Made by a program: the position numbers and the translations under genes
The notes under the pieces: generated by a model
The model's database searches: none
What the model saw: the letters and a program-made list of their open reading frames with translations, nothing else
What the model was told of the DNA's origin: nothing
From: Betaproteobacteria bacterium
Lineage (GTDB): Bacteria; Pseudomonadota; Gammaproteobacteria; Burkholderiales; Ferrovaceae
DNA length: 9,117 bases
Direction: 5' to 3'
Assembly: GCA_028870615.1 (NCBI GenBank)
Contig: JAGWPH010000286.1
Location: 1-9,117 of the forward strand
Shown here: one piece after another, positions 1 through 7,687 of the stretch
How positions within the stretch are numbered: position 1 is the stretch's first letter
How the letters are laid out: each line of letters opens with the position of its first letter

Positions 1-1166
1 AATTGACCATCCTTAAGCAGCATTGTTTCGAGGAGTTCGAACTCTTTCGGCTCAAACTCCAAAAATTTTGATTTGGTGATGACCTCGGCATATTCCTCTT
101 CGCTCCGCGAATCCCAGGTTATGCCCCCCCCCAGACCGCAGACCATCTTGCCATTGCCGGGAGTCAGGACGAGGGTTCGAATAGCCACATTAAACTGGGC
201 ATCGCCACCCGGCTTGATCCAGCCGACAGCGCCACAATAAGGGCCCCTCGGTGTGGGTTCTAGTTGTCGTATCAACTCCATGGATTTGAGTTTTGGGGCC
301 CCAGTGATTGAACCACAAGGAAATATTGCCGCAAAAATCTCGCACAGCGATACCTCATCGCGTAAAGTCGCTTGCACTGTGGAGGTCATCTGCAATACGG
401 TGGGATAGCGTTCAATGGTAAACAGGGCGGGTACATTGACGGTCCCTGGCCGGGCAATACGCGACAGATCATTGCGCAACAGATCCACGATCATCAGGTT
501 TTCGGCCCGATTCTTGCGGGATTCGGAGAGCCAGCGCTCCAGAGCAGCGTCTTCCTCTGGCTGGAATCCTCTGCGCACCGTTCCTTTCATGGGGCGAGTG
601 GTGACGACATTCCCGGTTTTTATGAAGAACAGCTCCGGTGAAGCTGAAAGGATCTGAAAATCACTACAATCCAACCAGGCACAATAATCGGCCCGTTGAG
701 CGCGGCGCAACCGCTCGTAGAAAAGTTGGCCAGATCCAGTCAATTGAGCGGTGGTGCGGACTGTGTAATTGATTTGATAGGTTTCGCCGCGTTCAATGGC
801 TTCGTGAATCAGGCGGATATTCTTTGCATAATCTTCCGGGGTGGTTCCCAAAACCCACGGGCTGCAGTGTAGAGGCTCGCTTGAAGTCGCGATGGGAAGT
901 GTTGATTCTGGCGCTGCGAATATTCCAAATTGAGCGATAGGCTGAAGTGATGGTGAGTGAACCTGGGCCGTGCTTTCAAAGGCAGGCGCGCACTCGTAGC
1001 TGAGATACCCTGCGGCATAGGCGCCACCCTGGGTGGCCTCATCAAGCTGATCCAGTAGCCGCCGCACTTCGTCCGGGTGATAGGCTTTCAAGACCACGCT
1101 GGGCTGAGTAAACACCCGCCGGATGACATGTCCCGGGTGATCTGCAAAATCGAATACCAAACGCAT
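1..1166 (-). CDS. pabB: Aminodeoxychorismate synthase component I (PabB), probably fused to aminodeoxychorismate lyase (PabC); 3' end outside window
   Basis: I translated this by hand from the ATG whose complement is at 1164-1166. The frame is open for 388 codons and leaves the window without a stop. Chorismate-binding family motifs appear in order: AAGYLSYE (51-58), GETYQINYT (127-135), SASPELFF (174-181), RPMKGTVRRG (191-200, with Lys194 as the expected catalytic lysine), KNRAENLMIVDLLRNDL (218-234), PCGSITGAPK (283-292), FNVAIRT (325-331) and GGGITWDS (346-353). These make it a PabB, which with a PabA glutaminase converts chorismate to 4-amino-4-deoxychorismate in folate synthesis in the cytoplasm. 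There is little of the N-terminal extension seen in stand-alone E. coli PabB. After the PabB core, EFELLETMLLKDG (375-387) resembles the start of a PabC lyase domain, so a PabB-PabC fusion is inferred; the lyase active site is not visible. An upstream CAGGAG (complement of about 1179-1184) can serve as the ribosome site. TrpE is the main alternative but fits less well, given the PMKGT motif and the fused tail. Confidence 0.9.
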   Translation of the reverse strand, partial: MRLVFDFADHPGHVIRRVFTQPSVVLKAYHPDEVRRLLDQLDEATQGGAYAAGYLSYECAPAFESTAQVHSPSLQPIAQFGIFAAPESTLPIATSSEPLHCSPWVLGTTPEDYAKNIRLIHEAIERGETYQINYTVRTTAQLTGSGQLFYERLRRAQRADYCAWLDCSDFQILSASPELFFIKTGNVVTTRPMKGTVRRGFQPEEDAALERWLSESRKNRAENLMIVDLLRNDLSRIARPGTVNVPALFTIERYPTVLQMTSTVQATLRDEVSLCEIFAAIFPCGSITGAPKLKSMELIRQLEPTPRGPYCGAVGWIKPGGDAQFNVAIRTLVLTPGNGKMVCGLGGGITWDSRSEEEYAEVITKSKFLEFEPKEFELLETMLLKDGQ

Positions 1167-1259
1167 GACGTCATTCTACTCCTGCTCAGTCATGCGGCAA
1201 TGCGGTAAAATTGTAAGCTCATTGATCATAATCGGGTGTATCAGGCCCAAAGGGAATTG
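1167..1259. promoter_or_regulatory. Divergent promoter region between pabB and the dmlA-fadN-fadA-etfBA cluster
   Basis: These 93 bases separate two divergent starts. For the minus-strand pabB, the complement of 1210-1215 reads TACAAT, five of six matches to a -10 box, about 44 bases from the start codon; no good -35 hexamer lies 16-18 bases further. For the plus-strand operon, CATAAT at 1227-1232 is also five of six, with the start codon 28 bases downstream and again a poor -35. The two -10 boxes are only about 11 bases apart, so the promoters would overlap. Weak -35 boxes may mean that activators are needed. Placement is by eye and unproven. Confidence 0.4.
1222..1235 (+). promoter_or_regulatory. 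Candidate FNR/CRP-family-like operator overlapping the operon -10 box
   Basis: The bases read TTGAT, CATA, ATCGG. This matches eight of the ten defined positions in the FNR-type consensus TTGAT-N4-ATCAA. It covers the CATAAT at 1227-1232, so a bound protein would be expected to block rather than activate the plus-strand promoter. A dyad this short can occur by chance, and no regulator gene is in the window. Confidence 0.2.
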
Positions 1260-2333
1260 ATGGCACATCGTATTGCAGTCATCCCGGGGGATGGCATTGG
1301 CATGGAAGTCATGCCCGAGGGCCTGCGTGTCGTAGAAGCAGCCGCCCGAAAAATGGGGATCGCACTGGAATGGACCTGGTTTGAATGGGCCAGTGCGGGT
1401 TGGTGGCAACGCCATGGTGAAATGATGCCGCCGGATTGGTTTGATCAACTCAAAGGATACGATGCCATTTATTTTGGCGCCGTGGGTTGGCCTCAAGTGG
1501 TCCCGGACCACATTTCTTTATGGGGTTCCCTGATCAAGTTCCGACGCGAATTTGACCAATACGTCAACTTGCGTCCTGTGCGCCTGATGCCTGGCGTTCC
1601 GTCACCCTTGGTGGGGAAGAAGCCCGGCGATATCGATTTTATGGTGGTGCGCGAAAACACGGAAGGGGAATATTCTTCTATCGGTGGAAGGATGTTTGCA
1701 GGAACCGAGCGCGAAGTCGTTGTCCAGGAATCAGTTTTTTCGCGTAAAGGTGTGGATCGTATTTTGCGTTTTGCCTTCGAGCTGGCTCAAAAGCGCCCGC
1801 GCCACCACCTCACTTCAGCCACAAAATCCAATGGCATCTCCATCAGCATGCCTTACTGGGATGAACGGGTTGAAGTGGTGGCTCAGGATTACCCTGATGT
1901 CCGATGGGACAAATATCACATCGATATTCTTACCGCTCGTTTTGTCTTGAGTCCGGAGCATTTTGATGTGGTTGTGGCATCCAACCTATTTGGCGACATC
2001 CTGTCGGACCTCGGCCCGGCCTGCACTGGAACAATTGGCATTGCCCCTTCGGCAAGCCTTAATCCAGAACGGTTGTTTCCCTCGCTGTTCGAACCTGTTC
2101 ATGGATCGGCTCCCGATATCTATGGGCACAACATCGCCAACCCCATTGCCATGATCTGGTCCGGCGCCCTGATGCTGGACTTTCTGGGGAATGCGCCGGG
2201 TTACAGGATGGCCCATGACATCATCGTCAAAGCCATCGAACAGGTTTTGGTGCAAGGCCCCCGGACTCCGGACTTGGGTGGCACCTCCAGTACGACGGAC
2301 GTGGGGAAAGCCATTGCCACTGCCATCAATTAA
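1260..2333 (+). CDS. dmlA: D-malate / tartrate dehydrogenase (decarboxylating), NAD-dependent
   Basis: This 357-residue cytoplasmic enzyme belongs to the isocitrate/isopropylmalate dehydrogenase superfamily. The stretch FGAVGWPQVVPDHISLWG (72-89) is characteristic of the tartrate dehydrogenase/D-malate dehydrogenase branch (TtuC, DmlA), not LeuB or Icd. Members oxidise and decarboxylate D-malate to pyruvate and CO2, or act on tartrate. Expected substrate residues are Arg95, Arg105, Arg131, Tyr138 and Lys189; metal ligands are Asp222, Asp246 and Asp250 (FGDILSD). HGSAPDI (281-287) points to NAD rather than NADP. I chose the ATG at 1260 because AAAGGGA (1249-1255) sits just upstream and MAHRIAVIPGDG begins where the family begins; an in-frame GTG at 1236 would add eight residues with no motif. 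It is 21 bases upstream of fadN, so probably first in the operon. The true substrate cannot be told from sequence; a related 2-hydroxy-3-carboxy acid is possible. Confidence 0.85.
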   Translation: MAHRIAVIPGDGIGMEVMPEGLRVVEAAARKMGIALEWTWFEWASAGWWQRHGEMMPPDWFDQLKGYDAIYFGAVGWPQVVPDHISLWGSLIKFRREFDQYVNLRPVRLMPGVPSPLVGKKPGDIDFMVVRENTEGEYSSIGGRMFAGTEREVVVQESVFSRKGVDRILRFAFELAQKRPRHHLTSATKSNGISISMPYWDERVEVVAQDYPDVRWDKYHIDILTARFVLSPEHFDVVVASNLFGDILSDLGPACTGTIGIAPSASLNPERLFPSLFEPVHGSAPDIYGHNIANPIAMIWSGALMLDFLGNAPGYRMAHDIIVKAIEQVLVQGPRTPDLGGTSSTTDVGKAIATAIN

Positions 2334-2340
2334 GCCAACC

Positions 2341-2346
2341 AGGGAG
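2341..2346 (+). promoter_or_regulatory. Ribosome binding site deciding the GTG start of fadN
   Basis: AGGGAG lies eight bases before the GTG at 2355, within the 21-base gap after the dmlA stop. It supports the GTG as the true start, and the Rossmann fold begins a few residues later. No promoter-like sequence is evident in this gap. Confidence 0.6.
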
Positions 2347-2354
2347 CTAAAATC

Positions 2355-4739
2355 GTGAGCCGATTCAATGTACGAAGCATTGCCGTACTGGGGGCCGGAG
2401 TGATGGGAGCGCAAATAGCAGCCCATCTGATTAATTTGCGGGTTCCTGTGGTGCTGTTTGATCTGGCTGCCAAATCAGGCGATAAAAATGGCATCGTTTC
2501 CAGGGCACTCGAACAGCTCAAAAAGATTCGTCCTGCTCCATTTGGAATGATTGCTGACGCCGCATTGATCCAGGCGGCCAATTACGACGAGCATCTTTCC
2601 CTGCTTCAAGGGTGCGACCTGATCATTGAGGCCATTGCCGAACGCATGGACTGGAAAAGTGCACTCTATCGCATGATTGCTCCGCATGTTGGGGCGCATA
2701 CGATTCTGGCTTCCAATACCTCGGGATTGTCCATTACGGAATTGTCCCAGGAGTTGCCTGAAGACCTTCATCATCGATTCTGCGGTATTCATTTTTTCAA
2801 CCCACCGCGCTACATGAGCCTTGTGGAACTGATCCCGACCCATGCCACTGCCCCCGGTATCTTGAATGACCTCGAAACTTTCGTGACTACCGGTCTGGGT
2901 AAACGCGTGGTGCGTGCTATGGATACACCTAATTTTGTAGCAAACCGTGTAGGCGTTGCAGGGATGTTGTTTGCCATGGTCGAAGCGGATAAATTCGGGC
3001 TGACTTGTGATGTGGTAGACGATTTGACCGGCAAGAAACTGGGGCGGGCGAGTTCGGGTACCTATCGCACTGCCGATGTCGTGGGACTGGACACCTTGGT
3101 GCACGTGGTACGCACGCTTCAGGATCATTTGCCCACCGATCCCTTCCATGCCATCTATGACACACCTGCCATGGTGACACGGTTGATCGAAGCCGGATCA
3201 TTGGGTGCAAAATCTGGTGCGGGTTTTTACAAGAAAATTGGACGCGATATTCTGAGGTTGGATGTCGGCTCCCTGGATTATGTTCCAGCCAGTGGAACAG
3301 CCGCACCTGAAGTCGCTGCATTGTTGAAGCTAAAACCCGATCAGCGACTGCACGCCTTGCGAGCATCCAATCATCCCCAGGCGCAGTTCCTGTGGTCCTT
3401 GTATCGCGACACCTTTCATTACTGTGCAGTACATCTTGCCGAGATTGCACATTCGGCCCGTGATATCGATTTTGCACTGCGCTGGGGGTTTGGATGGATG
3501 GAAGGCCCCTTTGAAACCTGGCAACGGGCCGGATGGCAGACTGTGGCGAAATGGATTCAGGAAGACATCGATGCAGGCCGTGCCTTGTGCCTCGCTGCGC
3601 TTCCTGCCTGGGTCACTGACGGACGCACTGGCGTTCATGGCCCTGCAGGTTCATGGAGCGCCATGACTCCCGGATACTTGCCTACCAGTGGGTTGCCGGT
3701 GTATCGGCGCCAGCTATTCCCGGAAACCGTAATGGAGGGCCCGGGGCAGAATCCCGATGTGGCAGGCACCACCGTTTTTGAGAATGAATTCATTCGTGCA
3801 TGGACCCTTGATGGCGAAATCCTGATTGCCACGATTAAAACCAAGATGCGCACTTTTAACACAGGCGCATTGAAAGGCCTGGGTCAAGCGGTGACATTGG
3901 CTGAAACCGACTTCCGGGGCCTGGTCATCTGGGCTCCCGGAGAGCCTTTTTCAGCGGGAGGTGACCTTAATGGATTCCTGACTATTTACACTCGCGAAGG
4001 TCTGGATGGTTTCGGTGCTGAGCAAAGGATGTTTCAGGATGTCATGCGTCAGCTTCGATACTCGCAAATTCCCACTGTTGCTGCAGTCAAGGGGTATGCC
4101 TTGGGAGGGGGATGTGAAGCATTTTTGCATTGTGACCGTCGCGTCGTGCATTTTGAATCGAATGTGGGGCTGGTGGAAGTCAAAGTGGGATTGTTGCCCG
4201 GTGCTGGCGGACTTACTACATTGGCACGGCGCGCCGGTGAGCGTGCCTTACTATCGGGGATACCGCTCGATGTCATCTCGCAACTCAAGGACGGATTCGC
4301 TCATGTCATGCGGGCCAACATCAGCACCAGTGCGCTGGAAGCCCGTCAGATGGGGCTGCTTCTCGATGGCGATACGATTGTAGCGCATCAGGATGAGCTG
4401 TTATTTATCGCACTGGCCCAGGCCAGGGCCTTGGCCGATTCTGGTTACCGTCCACCGCTGGAACGGCCCTTTCCAGTGGCTGGGCGCGATGGCAAGGCGA
4501 TCCTGATGGGTTTTCTGGTCAATCTGAATGCCGCTGGCCAGTTGACCGATTACGATGTGGTGATTGGAACGGCTATTGCCGATGTACTTTGCGGCGGCGA
4601 TGTGGACAGCGGCACGTTGTTGACTGAGCGCGCCATTCTGGCATTGGAACGAAAGCATTTTTGCGAGCTGATGACCCATGTCAAAACCCGGGAACGTATC
4701 CAGCAATTGCTGGATACGGGCAAACCACTGCGCAATTGA
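2355..4739 (+). CDS. fadN: FadN-type 3-hydroxyacyl-CoA dehydrogenase / enoyl-CoA hydratase fusion
   Basis: This 794-residue bifunctional beta-oxidation enzyme hydrates 2-enoyl-CoA and oxidises the 3-hydroxyacyl-CoA with NAD. The dehydrogenase comes first: GAGVMG (13-18) and Asp36 form the NAD-binding Rossmann fold, with Ser120-Asn121, His146 and Glu158 (HFFNP...VEL) as the catalytic dyad, and Asn197 in TPNFVANR. Dehydrogenase C-terminal helical domains follow, to about residue 400. The crotonase domain spans roughly 475-690, with oxyanion-hole residues in FSAGGD (532-537) and GGGCE (584-588). Both catalytic glutamates are kept: Glu588, and Glu608 before LLPGAGG (613-619). The tail ends in GKPLRN, a typical end for this family. 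The order is opposite to FadB/FadJ, where the hydratase is N-terminal, and total length is close to Bacillus FadN. No residue is obviously missing, so both activities are predicted. The thiolase gene follows directly, which supports a functional pair. Confidence 0.93.
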   Translation: MSRFNVRSIAVLGAGVMGAQIAAHLINLRVPVVLFDLAAKSGDKNGIVSRALEQLKKIRPAPFGMIADAALIQAANYDEHLSLLQGCDLIIEAIAERMDWKSALYRMIAPHVGAHTILASNTSGLSITELSQELPEDLHHRFCGIHFFNPPRYMSLVELIPTHATAPGILNDLETFVTTGLGKRVVRAMDTPNFVANRVGVAGMLFAMVEADKFGLTCDVVDDLTGKKLGRASSGTYRTADVVGLDTLVHVVRTLQDHLPTDPFHAIYDTPAMVTRLIEAGSLGAKSGAGFYKKIGRDILRLDVGSLDYVPASGTAAPEVAALLKLKPDQRLHALRASNHPQAQFLWSLYRDTFHYCAVHLAEIAHSARDIDFALRWGFGWMEGPFETWQRAGWQTVAKWIQEDIDAGRALCLAALPAWVTDGRTGVHGPAGSWSAMTPGYLPTSGLPVYRRQLFPETVMEGPGQNPDVAGTTVFENEFIRAWTLDGEILIATIKTKMRTFNTGALKGLGQAVTLAETDFRGLVIWAPGEPFSAGGDLNGFLTIYTREGLDGFGAEQRMFQDVMRQLRYSQIPTVAAVKGYALGGGCEAFLHCDRRVVHFESNVGLVEVKVGLLPGAGGLTTLARRAGERALLSGIPLDVISQLKDGFAHVMRANISTSALEARQMGLLLDGDTIVAHQDELLFIALAQARALADSGYRPPLERPFPVAGRDGKAILMGFLVNLNAAGQLTDYDVVIGTAIADVLCGGDVDSGTLLTERAILALERKHFCELMTHVKTRERIQQLLDTGKPLRN

Positions 4740-4751
4740 TTGGGAGAATCC

Positions 4752-5939
4752 ATGAACAGCGTATATGTCATTGCCGCCACCCGTACTCCCGTAGGTCGTG
4801 CCAGTCGAGGGGTGTTTCGCAATGTGCGCGCCGATGACTTGCTGATCGCCGCGATTCAGGGGGCATTAAAACAGGCGCCCGGGCTTGATCCTGACGCTAT
4901 CGAGGATATCGTTATCGGGTGCGCTATGCCGGAGGGCGAGCAGGGGCTGAATATTGCTCGTAGCGCCGCACTTTTGGCGGGGTTACCCGTCCATGCTGGA
5001 GGCATCACCATCAACCGATTTTGTGCCTCCGGGCTGTCAGCTATCCAGATAGCCACCGATCGCATCCGGGTGGGTGAAGCTGATGTCATGATGGCAGGAG
5101 GCGTCGAATCGATGAGTCGCATTCCCATGGGAGGTTATCATCCATCAATTCACCCCGCCGTGTTTCATGGCACTGAAAATCTGGGTATTGCTTATGGAAT
5201 GGGTATTACCGCTGAAAATGTAGCACGCCAGTGGAATATCCAACGAGAAGACCAGGACGCCTTTGCATTGCAATCCCACCAGCGTGCTATCGCCGCACAA
5301 CAGGCGGGCGCATTTCGGGCTGAAATCACTCCTGTGATCGTGCAACAGCGAACGCCGAGCGGAGACTCTGGCGAAGTGCTTATCCAGTCGATCACGGTAC
5401 AGGAGGATGAAGGCCCCCGAGCAGATACTACGCTGGAGGCCTTGGCGCGTTTGAAGCCGGCGTTTCAGATGACAGGGTCGGTAACGGCAGGTAACAGCAG
5501 CCAGATGTCGGATGGTGCTGCGTGCCTTATTCTGGCAAGCGAATCGGCGATTCAACGTTTTGCACTGCAGCCTTTGGCACGGGTGGTTGGTTTTGCTGTC
5601 AAAGGGGTGCCTCCTGCCATTATGGGGATTGGCCCGGTGGAAGCTGTTCCGGTTGTGCTCAAACACGCCGGGTTGGCACAGCACCAATTGGACTGGATTG
5701 AACTCAACGAAGCTTTTGCAGCGCAGGTTCTGGCCGTCCAGAGAACCTTGGACTTCGAGACCGGGCGCCTCAATCCTGTGGGTGGCGCAATCGCGCTAGG
5801 CCATCCTTTGGGCGCCAGTGGGGCGATTCGGGCGACGACCCTGATTCACGGATTGCGTCGTACAGGTGGGCGCTATGGTCTGGTGACGTTCTGTGTGGGA
5901 ATGGGGCAGGGTGCCGCGGGACTCTTTGAACGGGTATGA
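4752..5939 (+). CDS. fadA: Acetyl-CoA acyltransferase (3-ketoacyl-CoA thiolase)
   Basis: This 395-residue type II thiolase cleaves 3-ketoacyl-CoA with CoA to release acetyl-CoA, the last step of each beta-oxidation turn. The nucleophilic Cys91 lies in NRFCASGLSA (88-97). The other catalytic elements are NEAF (319-322), His351 in GHPLGASG (350-357) and Cys381 in CVGMGQGAAGLFE (381-393). The start is the ATG at 4752, preceded by GGGAG at 4742-4746 and followed by VYVIAATRTPVGR, the usual thiolase N-terminus; a TTG at 4740 would add four residues only. It begins 12 bases after the fadN stop. Thiolases also work in the synthetic direction (acetoacetyl-CoA thiolase, PhaA/AtoB), but the FadN neighbour favours degradation. 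Chain-length preference cannot be read from the sequence. Confidence 0.93.
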   Translation: MNSVYVIAATRTPVGRASRGVFRNVRADDLLIAAIQGALKQAPGLDPDAIEDIVIGCAMPEGEQGLNIARSAALLAGLPVHAGGITINRFCASGLSAIQIATDRIRVGEADVMMAGGVESMSRIPMGGYHPSIHPAVFHGTENLGIAYGMGITAENVARQWNIQREDQDAFALQSHQRAIAAQQAGAFRAEITPVIVQQRTPSGDSGEVLIQSITVQEDEGPRADTTLEALARLKPAFQMTGSVTAGNSSQMSDGAACLILASESAIQRFALQPLARVVGFAVKGVPPAIMGIGPVEAVPVVLKHAGLAQHQLDWIELNEAFAAQVLAVQRTLDFETGRLNPVGGAIALGHPLGASGAIRATTLIHGLRRTGGRYGLVTFCVGMGQGAAGLFERV

Positions 5940-5988
5940 TGCGCGGTCTCCCGTTACTCTTTTTATGAAACTAGAGGGATACTGATTC
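5940..5988 (+). other. Intergenic gap between fadA and etfB, with an etfB ribosome site
   Basis: This 49-base gap is the largest within the operon. AGAGGGA at 5973-5979 is a good ribosome site for the etfB ATG at 5989. The TATGAA at 5964-5969 could be a weak -10 box but has no -35 partner, and there is no hairpin followed by a T run. Read-through from fadA into etfB is therefore the simpler reading. Confidence 0.45.
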
Positions 5989-6738
5989 ATGAAAGTACTG
6001 GTTCCGGTCAAACGTGTTCTGGACTACAACATTAAAGCGCGACCCAAGGCAGATGGATCTGGTGTGGAGCTGACAGGACTCAAGATGTCCATGAATCCAT
6101 TTGATGAAATTGCCATGGAAGCAGCCATTCGTCTCAAGGAGAGTGGCCAGGCCACTGAAATCATTGCGGTCTCTTGCGGGGCGCTGACCTGCCAGGATAC
6201 GCTGCGCACAGCGTTGGCTTTGGGGGCCGATCGTGCCGTATTAGTTGAGACGGAGGTTGAACTGCAGCCTCTGGCCGTAGCCAAGTTGCTCAAGGCGTTG
6301 GTCATCCGTGAACAGCCTGGATTGGTTATTTGCGGCAAGCAGGCTATCGATGACGATTCCAATCAGACCGGGCAAATGCTCGCCGCGTTGTTGGGTTGGG
6401 CGCAAGCAACTTTTGCTTCACGCATCGAACTGGGGGAGGGCAGTGCCAGTATCACTCGTGAAATCGATGGCGGTCTGGAAACCCTGTCCATTCGCCTGCC
6501 AGCAGTCATTACGACTGATTTACGGCTCAATGAACCGCGCTACGCCACGCTGCCGAATATCATGAAGGCCAAAAAGAAACCTTTGGAGTCTGTGACTCCC
6601 GACACACTGGAAGTGGATGTCCGGCCGCGGCTGACTTTGATCAAAGTGAGTGAACCTCCGGCGCGCCAAGGAGGCATCAAGGTCAAGGATGTGGCTCAAC
6701 TACTGGACAAACTAAAAAACGAAGCCAAAGTGATTTGA
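5989..6738 (+). CDS. etfB: Electron transfer flavoprotein beta subunit
   Basis: This is the 249-residue small subunit of the soluble ETF heterodimer, which accepts electrons from acyl-CoA dehydrogenases and passes them to ETF-quinone oxidoreductase. The N-terminus [14 protein letters not shown] is typical of proteobacterial and mitochondrial (group I) EtfB. The AMP-binding segment is [12 protein letters not shown] (118-129). The recognition loop [14 protein letters not shown] (184-197), with Leu188 matching the leucine anchor that docks on partner dehydrogenases, is intact. This fits a normal electron carrier rather than a bifurcating ETF. The gene lies directly upstream of etfA, as is usual. 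The partner acyl-CoA dehydrogenase is not in this window. Confidence 0.96.
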   Translation: MKVLVPVKRVLDYNIKARPKADGSGVELTGLKMSMNPFDEIAMEAAIRLKESGQATEIIAVSCGALTCQDTLRTALALGADRAVLVETEVELQPLAVAKLLKALVIREQPGLVICGKQAIDDDSNQTGQMLAALLGWAQATFASRIELGEGSASITREIDGGLETLSIRLPAVITTDLRLNEPRYATLPNIMKAKKKPLESVTPDTLEVDVRPRLTLIKVSEPPARQGGIKVKDVAQLLDKLKNEAKVI

Positions 6739-6748
6739 GGACTTGTTC

Positions 6749-7681
6749 ATGACCATTCTCGTTGTTGCCGAACACGATAACCAGCATCTCAAAGCTGCAA
6801 CACGCCACGTATTGGCTGCGGCCCAAGCCATTGGTGGTGAAGTTCATGTGTTGGTTGCTGGACAGGGTTGTAGCACGGTTGCTGAAGCTGCACGCACGCT
6901 GCCTGGAGTCACCTGTGTCAAGCTGGCACAAGGCGAAGCTCTAGCCAGCGCCGGTGCCGAAAACATGACAGACCTGGTGCTGGGCCTGGCGCGCGAGTAC
7001 ACCCATCTGCTTGGTGCTGCCAGCGCCATTGGCAAGAACTGGATGCCACGGCTTGCGGCCAAACTGGATGTGGCGCAAATTTCCGATATCATTCGAGTCG
7101 ATTCGCCCGACACCTTTACTCGGCCCATTTATGCTGGCAGCATTTGGGCTACCGTGCGCTCCGTGGATCCCATCAAGGTTATTACCGTGCGAACCACCGC
7201 TTTCCAGGCCGTGGCTGAAACAGGCGGCGCGGCCCGATTGGAATTGGTGACAGGTATGACCGATTCTGGGTTGTCGCGCCGAACGGATCTTAGGCTCAAC
7301 ATCTTAAGCCGCCCTGAACTGGAAGCAGCACGTGTAGTGGTTTCTGGAGGAAGAGGTTTGGGAAGCGCAGAGCGTTACCGCGAGTTGCTGGAGCCTTTGG
7401 CAGACAAATTGAATGCGGCACTGGGGGCTTCTCGAGCCGCAGTGGACTTGGGGTATGTCCCCAATGATTATCAGGTTGGCCAGACGGGGAAAGTTGTAGC
7501 GCCGGATCTTTACATTGCGGTGGGCATTTCAGGCGCCATTCAACATCTGGCAGGAATGAAAACGTCTCGGGTGATCGTTGCCATCAACAAGGATCCTGAT
7601 GCACCCATATTTGCAGTGGCTGATTACGGCTTGGTGGGAGATCTCAATCAGGTAGTGCCGGAACTAACGGCGGTGTTATAG
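6749..7681 (+). CDS. etfA: Electron transfer flavoprotein alpha subunit
   Basis: This is the 310-residue large subunit of ETF, which holds the FAD. The N-terminal half is the ETF alpha/beta-like fold (MTILVVAEHDNQ onward). The C-terminal FAD domain carries GGRGLGS, QVGQTGKVVAP and the family signature that begins LYIAVGISGAIQH and continues through NKDPDAPIF to ADYGLVGDL. I chose the ATG at 6749 because GAGGA (6737-6741), overlapping the etfB stop, is well placed; the TTG at 6743 would add only two residues. The 10-base gap from etfB suggests coupled translation and equal subunit supply. It ends 6 bases from the convergent panD stop, leaving no space for a separate terminator. Last gene of the operon. 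Confidence 0.96.
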   Translation: MTILVVAEHDNQHLKAATRHVLAAAQAIGGEVHVLVAGQGCSTVAEAARTLPGVTCVKLAQGEALASAGAENMTDLVLGLAREYTHLLGAASAIGKNWMPRLAAKLDVAQISDIIRVDSPDTFTRPIYAGSIWATVRSVDPIKVITVRTTAFQAVAETGGAARLELVTGMTDSGLSRRTDLRLNILSRPELEAARVVVSGGRGLGSAERYRELLEPLADKLNAALGASRAAVDLGYVPNDYQVGQTGKVVAPDLYIAVGISGAIQHLAGMKTSRVIVAINKDPDAPIFAVADYGLVGDLNQVVPELTAVL

Positions 7682-7687
7682 GTTGTA

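Noticed and set aside
372..657. Plus-strand short frames opposite pabB
   Set aside because: They are antisense to the highly conserved KNRAENLMIVDL and RPMKGT region and have no features of their own.
809..1045. Short minus-strand frame within pabB
   Set aside because: It is a different frame of the same strand as pabB; the PabB frame carries all the conserved motifs through this stretch.
2475..3149. Long open frame (224 codons) on the minus strand inside fadN
   Set aside because: It lies wholly opposite an intact, motif-rich gene, its translation shows no recognisable domain, and it has no supporting context.
2929..3477. Open frame of 182 codons on the minus strand inside fadN
   Set aside because: Shadow of the coding strand; no motif, and rich in Arg, His and Pro as expected for a false frame.
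5145..5687. Open frame of 180 codons on the minus strand inside fadA
   Set aside because: It overlaps the thiolase core on the other strand; composition (many Arg, His, Cys) looks like an out-of-frame translation.
5926..5969. Possible internal promoter before etfB (TTGAAC and TATGAA)
   Set aside because: The two hexamers are 32 bases apart, far from usable spacing, and no better pair is present.
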